Of a stretch of DNA of 64,000 bases, positions 43,870-51,052 are shown piece by piece. Position numbers and translations under genes: made by a program. The notes below the pieces were generated by a model. That model did not search any database and was not told the DNA's origin. It was given only the letters and a program-made list of their open reading frames with translations. This DNA is from AC-32 sp963717725 (GTDB taxonomy: Bacteria > Actinomycetota > Thermoleophilia > Gaiellales > Gaiellaceae): positions 310,001-374,000 of the forward strand of contig CAVQWS010000025.1 of assembly GCA_963717725.1 (NCBI GenBank), read 5' to 3'. The number at the start of each line of letters is the position of its first letter. Positions within the stretch are counted from its first letter, which is position 1.

Positions 43870-45471
43870 ATGGTCAGCACATTCGCAGCAGCCCTTCTCG
43901 CCGCCCTCGGTCTCTCAGGACCGTCGGCGACGCACGCGGCGCCGCCATCCGGGGCGACCTTCTTCGTCTCCGGCCACGGCTGGGGTCACGGCGTCGGGCT
44001 GGCGCAGTACGGCGCCTACGGCTACGCACTGCACGGCTGGGCCGCCGAGGACATCGTCATCCACTACTACCCGGGGACAGAGCTCGGCCAGGCGCCGGTG
44101 AAGCGCGTCCGCGTGCTGCTCGCGCCCGGCTCGAAGAAGGTCGCCGTCTCCTCCCGCGCGCCGTTCACCGTGCGCGACGCCGCCGGCAAGACGTACAAAC
44201 TGCCGGCCGGCAAGCAGGAGCTCGGCCCGGGGCTGAAGCTGAAGCTCGCCGCTTCGACAAAGGCGCTGCCGGCGCCGCTCGTGTTCTCGCCCGGCACCGC
44301 GCCGCTCGCACTCGGCAACCGCGCCTACCGGGGCACGCTGCGAGTCACCGGCGGCAAGGCGGTGCGCGTGGTGAACGTGGTGGGCCTCGAGTCCTATCTC
44401 TGGGGCGTCGTGCCGAGCGAGATGCCCGACACCTGGCCTGCCGAGGCGCTCAAGTCGCAGGCGATCGTGGCTCGCACGTACGCGCTGACGCACATGCTGG
44501 GCGGCGGCGACTTCGACGTCTACCCGGACACGCGCAGCCAGGTCTACGGGGGCATGGCCGCCGAGTCGGACTCGGCGCGCGAGGCGGTCGACGGCACCGC
44601 GGGTGAGGTCGTGCTCTACAAGGGCGAGCTCGCGCAGACCTTCTTCTTCTCGAGCTCGGGCGGCCGGACGGCGAACGTCCAGGACGTCTGGAACGGCTCG
44701 AAGCCGACGCCGTACCTCGTCTCCGTGCCGGACCCGTATGACACGCTCTCCCCCTATCACGACTGGGGCCCGCTCAAGATGAGTGCGCTGCGGCTCGGCA
44801 AGCGGCTCGGCTCGCGCGGGGCGCTGCTCGACGTGCGCACCGACACGGCCGCGGACGGCCGCGTCCGGTCCATGACCCTGATCGGCACGAAAGGGAACCG
44901 CACCGTCAGCGGCTCCAGCGTGCGCGCGGCGCTCGGGTTGCGCTCGACCTGGTTCACGATGGGGACGCTGAGCCTGACGCAGCCGGGCCGCCCGCTCGAG
45001 TACGGCACCCAGACCCGCCTCGTCGGGCTCGCGCGCGGGATCCCGCAGGTTACGCTCGAGTCGCGTCCCTACGGCGGCCAGTGGAAGACGCTCGCCGTGC
45101 TCAAGTCGCGCGGCGGCCAGGTGGCTGCGACGCTCTCGCCGAAGGTGACGACCGACTACCGCATCTCCTCGGGGATCGCGCGCAGCGCCGTGGTGCGGCT
45201 GTCGGTGGCGCCCTCGGTGCGGCTGACCGCCTCGAGTGACCGGACCGCGGTCACCGGGCTCGTCAAGCCGCTGCTGCCTGGCGTGCCAGTCCAGGTGCAG
45301 CGGCAGGGCGGCAACGGCACATGGACGACCGTCTCGACGGCGAACGTCACCGCGGACGGCGCGTTCGAGGCCTCGGTCAATCTCACTCCGGGCAGCTACC
45401 GCGCTCGCGTGGTCGCGGGCAAGGGCTTTGCTGCCGGTCTCTCGCCGGTGCTGACGGTGGTGCAGGCATGA
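43870..45471 (+). CDS. SpoIID/LytB-domain protein
   Basis: 533 residues with a signal peptide (about 1-24). The motif SGHGWGHGVGLAQYGAYG lies at 34-51, and the SpoIID core ESYLWGVVPSEMPDTWPAEALKSQAIVARTYAL at about 174-207, with Glu184 equivalent to the lytic transglycosylase residue of SpoIID. The GHGVG motif is near the C-terminus in Bacillus SpoIID but comes first here. The last 150 residues form Ig-like beta domains. Probably a secreted cell-wall glycan-cleaving protein; no sporulation genes are in view. The subtilase follows with an ATGA overlap. Confidence 0.85.
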   Translation: MVSTFAAALLAALGLSGPSATHAAPPSGATFFVSGHGWGHGVGLAQYGAYGYALHGWAAEDIVIHYYPGTELGQAPVKRVRVLLAPGSKKVAVSSRAPFTVRDAAGKTYKLPAGKQELGPGLKLKLAASTKALPAPLVFSPGTAPLALGNRAYRGTLRVTGGKAVRVVNVVGLESYLWGVVPSEMPDTWPAEALKSQAIVARTYALTHMLGGGDFDVYPDTRSQVYGGMAAESDSAREAVDGTAGEVVLYKGELAQTFFFSSSGGRTANVQDVWNGSKPTPYLVSVPDPYDTLSPYHDWGPLKMSALRLGKRLGSRGALLDVRTDTAADGRVRSMTLIGTKGNRTVSGSSVRAALGLRSTWFTMGTLSLTQPGRPLEYGTQTRLVGLARGIPQVTLESRPYGGQWKTLAVLKSRGGQVAATLSPKVTTDYRISSGIARSAVVRLSVAPSVRLTASSDRTAVTGLVKPLLPGVPVQVQRQGGNGTWTTVSTANVTADGAFEASVNLTPGSYRARVVAGKGFAAGLSPVLTVVQA

Positions 45472-46907
45472 GGCGCCTGCTGGCCGTCGCCGCGCTCGCG
45501 CTGACCGTCACGGGGACGGCGGGTGCCGCGCTCACGGCGTCGCCGAACGACCAGTACCTCGCCCGCCAGTGGTACCTCGGCCGCGATCACGCGCTCGACA
45601 CTTTTGACGCCACGAAGCAGCTGTTCACGGTCCGCGTGGCGGTGATCGACTCCGGTGTCGACCTCGGCCACCCCGAGCTGAAGAACCGTGTCGTCGCCCA
45701 CCGCAGCTTCGTCGGCGGCACTGTTGCCGACACCGTCGGTCACGGCACGTTCGTCGCGGGCGAGATCGCGGCGATCGCGGACAACACGACCGGGATCGCG
45801 GGACTCGCGCCGCCCGCGCGCCTGGTGGTGGCGAAGGTCGTCCGCGACGACGGCACGATCCCGCCGCGGGCGGAGGCGCTTGCGATCCGCTGGGCCGTTC
45901 AGCAGGGCGCGCGCGTGGTCAACCTCAGCCTCGGCAGCACGCGTGACCCGAGCGACCCGAGCGTCGACGGCTTCTCCCGGGTCGAGCAGCGGGCGATCGA
46001 GTTCGCCGTCCGGCAAGGGGCGCTCGTCGTCGCGGCCGTTGGGAACGGCAACGACGCGCCGCAGAAGCCGTGGCCGTGGGCGAGCTACCCCGCCGCGTTC
46101 CCACACGTGCTCGGCGTCGGGGCCTACGGGCGCCTGGGCGGCGTGCCGAGCTTCTCCAACCGCGACGACCGCTACGTCGACCTGATCGCCCCCGGGATGG
46201 ACATCTTCTCGCTCTTCCCGCGCCCGCTCACGGCGCCGCTCTCCACCTGCCTCGAGCAGGGTTACTCGAGCTGCGGCGGCAAGGACTACAAGCACGCCGA
46301 CGGCACGTCGTTCTCCTCGCCTCAGGTTGCCGCCGCGGCGGCGCTCCTGTTCGGCGAGGAGCCCACGCTGCGGCCCGACCAGGTAAGCGCGCTCCTGAAG
46401 CTGAGCGCCGTCGACGCGTTGCCCGCCAACGGCTGCGACGACTGCAGCCTGGGACCGGACTCGCTCAGCGGTTTCGGCCGGCTCGACGTCGGCGCTGCGC
46501 TCGACTCGCTCCAGGGCCCAGGGCCCGATGCCGACCGGTTCGAGCCGAACGACGACGCCGGTCGCGAGGCGGCGATCGTCTACCGGAGCATGTCGGCGAC
46601 CGCGACGCTCGACTGGTGGGACGACCCGAACGACTTCTACCGGATCCACCTCGTGCGGGGCCAGCGGCTGTCGGTGCTGGTCACAGCGGGCCCGAAGGTC
46701 GACCCGTCGCTCGTGCTCTGGAAGCCGGGCCTCCAGGCGCTCGCCGACGCGCGCTCGGACCTGCGCGCGAAGCGCTCGATTCATCCCGCAGGCGCGCCCG
46801 AGCGGATCCACTTCAAGGCGCACCGCACGGCCTGGTACACGCTGCAGGTGCGGCTCGCGCGGCCGGGCATCCCGAGCGGGCCCTACCGCATCCACCTAAC
46901 CTTCTAG
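45468..46907 (+). CDS. Secreted S8 (subtilisin-like) serine protease
   Basis: 479 residues. Signal peptide MRRLLAVAALALTVTGTAGA, then a subtilase with Asp61 (VIDSGVDLGHPE), His92 (GHGTFVAGE), oxyanion Asn193 (AVGNGND) and Ser281 (ADGTSFSSPQVAAA). A C-terminal beta domain of the pre-peptidase type (DRFEPNDDAG, DWWDDPNDFYRIHL) follows from about 355. No long propeptide is obvious. Coupled to the SpoIID-like gene, so both are likely exported together. Confidence 0.92.
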   Translation: MRRLLAVAALALTVTGTAGAALTASPNDQYLARQWYLGRDHALDTFDATKQLFTVRVAVIDSGVDLGHPELKNRVVAHRSFVGGTVADTVGHGTFVAGEIAAIADNTTGIAGLAPPARLVVAKVVRDDGTIPPRAEALAIRWAVQQGARVVNLSLGSTRDPSDPSVDGFSRVEQRAIEFAVRQGALVVAAVGNGNDAPQKPWPWASYPAAFPHVLGVGAYGRLGGVPSFSNRDDRYVDLIAPGMDIFSLFPRPLTAPLSTCLEQGYSSCGGKDYKHADGTSFSSPQVAAAAALLFGEEPTLRPDQVSALLKLSAVDALPANGCDDCSLGPDSLSGFGRLDVGAALDSLQGPGPDADRFEPNDDAGREAAIVYRSMSATATLDWWDDPNDFYRIHLVRGQRLSVLVTAGPKVDPSLVLWKPGLQALADARSDLRAKRSIHPAGAPERIHFKAHRTAWYTLQVRLARPGIPSGPYRIHLTF

Positions 46908-47540
46908 GAGCTCGTCCTCCGGCACGTCGCGCAGCTGCCGCGCGGGGTTGCCGACCATCAGCGCGCGCGCCGGCACGTCGCGGATCACGACCGCGCCGGC
47001 GCCGATGAACGCCTCCTCGCCGATCTCGATCCCGGGCAGCAGCACCGCGCCGCCGCCCACGCGGGCGCCGCGGCGAATCGTCGGGCCCTTGCGCAACTCG
47101 TGCCGGCGCTCGGTGCGGCCCATGAAGTTGTCGTTCGTCGTGACCACGCAGGGCGCGACGAAGACGTCCTCCTCCAGGGTCGAGTAGGCGGTCACGTAGG
47201 CATCCGCCTGGATCTTCGAGCGGTCGCCGACAGAGGTGTCGTTCTCGACCAGCGAGCCGCGGCCGATCACGACGTCGTCGCCGATCGTGCAGCGCTCTCG
47301 CACGCAGGCCTGGTCGCCGACGATCACACGCTCACCGACCGTCGTGCCGGCGAAGACGACCGCGCCGGTCGAGACGATCGTGCCCGCGCCGAGCTCGAGC
47401 GGCGGCAGCTCCTCGCGCGTGGCGGTCGAGCGCGGCGAGAGGGTCGGCTGCTTGCCGACGACGGCGTAGTCGAGGATCTTGCAGCCCTCGCCGATCACCG
47501 TCCCCGGGTAGACGATCGCGGTCTCGGCGATCTCGCTCAT
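46896..47540 (-). CDS. Left-handed beta-helix sugar N-acetyltransferase (WbpD-like)
   Basis: 214 residues from ATG 47540 built of hexapeptide repeats (VIGEGCKILDYAVVG, VVFAGTTVGERVIVGDQACV, GIEIGEEAFIGAGAVV) and ending NPARQL. The NDNFMGRTERRHELRKGPTIRRGARVGGGAVLLPG stretch is typical of UDP-3-amino-sugar N-acetyltransferases such as WbpD/WlbB. Its ATG overlaps the stop of the dehydrogenase-like gene upstream, making it the last gene of the amino-sugar operon. Confidence 0.85.
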   Translation of the reverse strand: MSEIAETAIVYPGTVIGEGCKILDYAVVGKQPTLSPRSTATREELPPLELGAGTIVSTGAVVFAGTTVGERVIVGDQACVRERCTIGDDVVIGRGSLVENDTSVGDRSKIQADAYVTAYSTLEEDVFVAPCVVTTNDNFMGRTERRHELRKGPTIRRGARVGGGAVLLPGIEIGEEAFIGAGAVVIRDVPARALMVGNPARQLRDVPEDELLEG

Positions 47541-48517
47541 GCCGGCGCTGCGACGAGCGAGGCCTGGAGCTGCTCGAGCGCACGGACGACGACGAGACCG
47601 TCCGGGCCGCACGGCGAGGATCGCCCTCTCCAGCGCAGAGGTCAAGGAAGCGGCTGCACTCAAGACGTAGTGGCTCGTCATTCGGGATCTTCGGGCTGAA
47701 GATGTCGCCCGAGCGGGTTTGCCACTCGCCCGTACGTCGCGGAGGGTTGCCACGGGCCCTTTTCGTAGATCGTCACCTTGCGCTCGAGCTCCATGTCGTC
47801 GAAGACGACCATCTTCTCGCGACCCACGACGGTGATCTTGCGCATCTTGTGGGGATCGAGCCAGGAGAGGTGCATGTGCGCAATCTGCCCTGACGGGAAA
47901 CGTGAGTAGCAGAAGACGATGTCCTCGACGCCCTCGTCAGGAACGCGTTGCCGTGTGCCCAGACCTGGACAGGCTCCTCCTCGAACAGGTGGAGGATCAC
48001 GGAGAGATCATGGACGCCAAGCGAGAGAAGGGCGTTCTCGTGCTTGCGGATCACGCCGAGGTTCTGGCGGTTCGAGTAGACGCACAGCACATCTCCAAGC
48101 TCACCCGCCTGGATGAGGGTCTTCAGCGTGTTGACGGCCGGGTGGTAGAGGAGTAGGTGACCGGGCATCAGCACGAGCTCGCGTTGCTCTGCGAGATCGC
48201 AGACACGTCCTCCGTCTCGTGCGCGTGCATCGTCAGCGGCTTCTCGACGAACACGTGCTTTGCCCGCCTCGAGGGCCAGCTTGGCCAGTTCGTAGTGCGT
48301 GGGCGACCGGGGTCGCGACGACGACCGCTTCGAGCTCGGGGTCGGCCAGGAGCTCGTCGAAGTCGCCGTGACGCGGGCGCGCGGGTAGCGGGCGGCGAAC
48401 GCCGTCGAGCGGTCTCGTCGAGCGTCGCAGAGCCAGGCAGGTCGGCGAGCTCGTCGAAGTTCCGCGCGAGGTTCTTGCCCCAATAGCACCGAGACCGGCC
48501 TGGCCGATCTTGGTCAC
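47537..48517 (-). pseudogene. Gfo/Idh/MocA oxidoreductase (WbpB-like) with many frameshifts
   Basis: The protein can be followed from GTG 48517 (overlapping the upstream stop) to TGA 47537, but only by switching frame at least six times. Conserved pieces in order: YWGKNLARNFDELADL, WLCDARRDRSTAFAARYP, GDFDELLADPELEAVVVATP, VFVEKPLTMHAHE, ELVLMPGHLLLYHPAV, GVHDLSVILHLFEEEP, MHLSWLDPHKMRK, and finally DGLVVVRALEQLQASL. The EKP and H-D motifs are those of UDP-sugar 3-dehydrogenases. Amino acid conservation between breaks argues for recent inactivation or poor local sequence. Confidence 0.8.
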
Positions 48518-49773
48518 AATTTCCAGACCTTGCCGTCCACGCGGCCGTTCCTGCCGGTCGCGTTGCGGAAGTCGACCACGAGCTTCGCGTCCTCGACCAG
48601 GCGCTCGTAGTCGATCGAGGAGTGGGCGGTCACGATCGTGACGCAGTCGTAGTCGCCGGGCTCGAGCGGCTGCGAGCTGAGCCCGTGCTTCGGCAGCTCG
48701 GGCACGTACGGGTCGTGGTAGGCGACATCGGCGCCGCCCTTGCGCAGCAGCTCGATCAGCTTCAGGGCCGGCGACTCCCGCGTGTCGGAGACGTCGGCCT
48801 TGTAAGCCACGCCCAGGACGAGCACCTTCGAGCCGCTGAGCGAGCGCTGCGCGCCGTGGTTCATGGCCTGCGAGATCAGCGACCGGCAGAAGTACGGCAT
48901 GTTCTGGTTGACCTTGCCGGCGAGCTCGATGAACTCGGTGTAGAAGTCGAACTGACGCGCCTTCCACGACAGGTAGAAGGGGTCGACCGGCAGGCAGTGC
49001 CCGCCGAGGCCGGGGCCGGGCTCGAAGCGCATGAACCCGAACGGCTTCGTCGCAGCCGCGTCCACCACCTCCCAGATGTCGAGTCCCATCCGGTCGCAGA
49101 GCTGCGCGAGCTCGTTGACGAGCGCGATGTTGACCGAGCGGAAGATGTTCTCGAGCAGCTTCGTCAGCTCGGCGGCCTCCGGTGACGAGACCTCAACGAC
49201 CTCGTCCACGGCGCTCGCGTAGAGCTCGACCGCGCGTCGCGTGCACTCCGCGGTCAGGCCGCCGACGACCTTCGGCGTCGTCTTGGTCGTCCAGTCCTCA
49301 CGCCCGGGATCTACGCGCTCTGGCGAAAAGGCCAGGTGGAAGTCTTCGCCGGCCTTGAGACCGCTCGCCTCGAGCAGCGGCGCGACCCGTTCCCGCGTCG
49401 TGCCCGGGTACGTGGTCGACTCGAGCACGACCAGCTGGCCCTGCTGGAGCCGCGTCGCGATCTCGCGCGAGGCGTCGAGCAGGATCGTCAGGTCGGGCTC
49501 ACGCTGGGCCGAGAGCGGTGTCGGTAGGGCGACGAGGATCGCGTCGGCGCCCTCGAGCTCGTCGTAGTCGGTCGTCGCGGTCACGAGCCCGGCGTCGACG
49601 TGGGCCTTCAGCACCTCCGAGGGCACGTCCCCGATGTAGCTCTCGCCGCGGTTCAGCTGCGCGACGCGGTCGGCCTGGACGTCGACCAGCACGACCGTCT
49701 TGCCGGCGTCCGCGAAGACGCGCGCGAGCGGCACGCCGACGTAGCCGGCCCCGACGATGGCGATCCTGCTCAT
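48514..49773 (-). CDS. UDP-N-acetylhexosamine 6-dehydrogenase (WbpA/WecC family)
   Basis: 419 residues. NAD loop IAIVGAGYVGVPLARVFA, the FSPERVDPG segment, and the catalytic Cys260 in GPGLGGHCLPVDPFYLSW. The C-terminal NAD-sugar domain has VLVLGVAYKADVSDTRESPALKLIELL. It oxidises the C6 of a UDP-N-acetylhexosamine to the uronic acid. In the context of WbpB- and WbpD-like genes it most likely acts on UDP-GlcNAc as WbpA does; WecC activity on UDP-ManNAc is the alternative. Confidence 0.92.
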   Translation of the reverse strand: MSRIAIVGAGYVGVPLARVFADAGKTVVLVDVQADRVAQLNRGESYIGDVPSEVLKAHVDAGLVTATTDYDELEGADAILVALPTPLSAQREPDLTILLDASREIATRLQQGQLVVLESTTYPGTTRERVAPLLEASGLKAGEDFHLAFSPERVDPGREDWTTKTTPKVVGGLTAECTRRAVELYASAVDEVVEVSSPEAAELTKLLENIFRSVNIALVNELAQLCDRMGLDIWEVVDAAATKPFGFMRFEPGPGLGGHCLPVDPFYLSWKARQFDFYTEFIELAGKVNQNMPYFCRSLISQAMNHGAQRSLSGSKVLVLGVAYKADVSDTRESPALKLIELLRKGGADVAYHDPYVPELPKHGLSSQPLEPGDYDCVTIVTAHSSIDYERLVEDAKLVVDFRNATGRNGRVDGKVWKL

Positions 49774-50810
49774 GACCGAGGAAGCGTATAGAGCGCCTCA
49801 GCGATGCCAGCGGCTGCTCGGCCGTCGCCGTACAGCTCGGGCGCGTCCTCGGGGAACGACGCGTGTTCGAGCACTTCGGGCAGCGAGCTCGGGTCATCCG
49901 GGTCGACGAGGGTGTTCGCGCCTGCGAAGACTGTGTCGACCCACTCCGTCGAGGGCCGCAGCGTGACGCACGGCACGCCGAGCCAGTAGGCCTCCTTCTG
50001 CAGGCCGCCCGAGTCGGTGACGACGGCTGTCGCCCCCGCGACGAGCGCGAGCATCTGGAGGTAGCCGACCGGCGCGATCGCGTGGAGCGGCGGCGCGGGC
50101 TCGATCCCGTGCTCGGCCAGCGCCTTGCGCGTGCGCGGGTGGACCGGGAAGACGAAGGTGCGCCCCGTCGAGCTCAGGGCCTCGATCAGCCGCCGCAGCC
50201 GCTCCGGCTCGGTGTTCGCCTCGCGGTGGATCGTGAGCACGTCGTAGGGCTCCTCCACAACCGGCTTGACCCGTTCGCGCGCGATCGGCTCGAACAGCCG
50301 CGTCGCGTCGGCCATCACGTCGCCGACCACCTCGGTTCGCCCACGCACTCCCTCGGCGGCGAGCTGGTCGCGCGAGCGCTCGTCCGGCGCGAAGAGCAGC
50401 GCCGAGAGCCGGTCGACCTCGATCCGGTTCCGTTCCTCGGGCATCGAAAGGTCGCCGCTGCGCAGGCCCGCCTCGACGTGCGCGAGCGGGACTTCGGCCG
50501 CGAAGGCCGCGTGTGCGCCCGCCAGCGTCGAGTTGGTGTCGCCGTAGACGAGCACCCAGTCCGGCGCCTCCTCGCGCAGCGGCCCGGCGACCGCCGCCTG
50601 CATCTCCGCGACGTCGGCGGTGCGCAGGTCGAGTCCGTAGCGCGGCTCTTCGAGCCCGAGCTCCTCGAAGAAAACCTGCGAGAGCTCGCGGTCGTAGTGC
50701 TGCCCGGTGTGCAGCACGATCTCGTCGATCCCGCGCTCGCGGAGGGCCACCGACGTGGGGGCCGCTTTCACGAACTGCGGCCGGTTTCCGACCACCGAGA
50801 AGACCTTCAT
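49770..50810 (-). CDS. wecB: UDP-N-acetylglucosamine 2-epimerase (non-hydrolysing)
   Basis: 346 residues. MKVFSVVGNRPQFVKAAP at the start, HTGQHYDRELSQVFFEELGL, VYGDTNSTLAGAHAA, VEAGLRSGDLSMPEERNRIEVDRLS, TIHREANTE and DSGGLQKEAYWLGVPCVTLRPSTEW are family signatures with the catalytic Asp/Glu/His set. It is the first gene of the four-gene operon and could serve as WecB (UDP-ManNAc) or as a WbpI-type epimerase of the diacetamido-uronic acid. Confidence 0.94.
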   Translation of the reverse strand: MKVFSVVGNRPQFVKAAPTSVALRERGIDEIVLHTGQHYDRELSQVFFEELGLEEPRYGLDLRTADVAEMQAAVAGPLREEAPDWVLVYGDTNSTLAGAHAAFAAEVPLAHVEAGLRSGDLSMPEERNRIEVDRLSALLFAPDERSRDQLAAEGVRGRTEVVGDVMADATRLFEPIARERVKPVVEEPYDVLTIHREANTEPERLRRLIEALSSTGRTFVFPVHPRTRKALAEHGIEPAPPLHAIAPVGYLQMLALVAGATAVVTDSGGLQKEAYWLGVPCVTLRPSTEWVDTVFAGANTLVDPDDPSSLPEVLEHASFPEDAPELYGDGRAAAGIAEALYTLPRS

Positions 50811-50818
50811 CGCGCGGC

Positions 50819-50825
50819 TAGACTA
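50819..50825. promoter_or_regulatory. Shared -10 TAGACTA for wecB and tRNA-Lys
   Basis: Read to the right TAGACT (50819-50824) precedes the tRNA by 12 bases; read to the left TAGTCT (50825-50820) lies 9 bases before the wecB ATG 50810. A single 7-base segment therefore gives both divergent -10 elements. Confidence 0.55.
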
Positions 50826-50836
50826 TGCGCCGCCTC

Positions 50837-50909
50837 GGGCCGTTAGCTCAGCTGGTAGAGCAGGGGACTCTTAATCCCAAGGTCGTAGGTTCGATCCCTA
50901 CACGGCCCA
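50837..50909 (+). tRNA. tRNA-Lys (CTT)
   Basis: 73 bases with a perfect 7-bp acceptor stem (GGGCCGT with ACGGCCC), D-arm TAGCTCAGCTGGTAGAGCA, anticodon loop CTCTTAA with anticodon CTT at 50870-50872, and T-arm TAGGTTCGATCCCTA. The 3' CCA is not encoded. It reads AAG lysine codons, the main Lys codon in this GC-rich genome. Confidence 0.98.
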
Positions 50910-50911
50910 CT

Positions 50912-50965
50912 GCCGATCGAAGTCCGCTGCGGAAAGGACGGCGCAGCATGACGACTTCGATCGGC
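50912..50965 (+). other. Long hairpin directly after tRNA-Lys with SD-like loop
   Basis: A perfect 13-bp stem GCCGATCGAAGTC (50912-50924) with GACTTCGATCGGC (50953-50965) encloses a second 6-bp stem GCTGCG/CGCAGC (50926-50931, 50942-50947) whose loop is GAAAGGACGG. The loop's GAAAGGA is complementary to TCCTTTC at 50971-50977, so a pseudoknot or switch is possible. An ATG at 50949 lies within the structure. It could end the tRNA transcript or be a small structured RNA. Confidence 0.5.
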
Positions 50966-50993
50966 TCGTCTCCTTTCGCAGTTGCCGCTGTGA

Positions 50994-51020
50994 GCCGCGC
51001 CCGCATATGTCGGGCGCGGC
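50994..51020 (+). terminator. Perfect 10-bp GC hairpin before the histidine kinase
   Basis: GCCGCGCCCG, loop CATATGT, CGGGCGCGGC. It is followed after 20 bases by the kinase promoter, so it probably terminates the tRNA-Lys transcript and shields the kinase. There is no U-tract. Confidence 0.5.
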
Positions 51021-51040
51021 GGCGAAGTGTTTGCCGGGCT

Positions 51041-51046
51041 CATAAT
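51041..51046 (+). promoter_or_regulatory. -10 element CATAAT, leaderless promoter of the GAF kinase
   Basis: CATAAT lies 6 bases before GTG 51053. Confidence 0.55.
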
Positions 51047-51052
51047 CACCAG

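Noticed and set aside
43870..45471. Evidence of sporulation from the SpoIID domain
   Set aside because: SpoIID/LytB domains are widespread in cell-wall proteins of non-sporulating bacteria, and no other sporulation gene is in the window.
50949..51052. ATG 50949 as the normal start of the GAF histidine kinase
   Set aside because: The extra 35 residues are Arg/Ala-rich without domain features and would be translated through two strong hairpins; the CATAAT-GTG arrangement at 51041-51055 fits the leaderless pattern. Kept only as an alternative.
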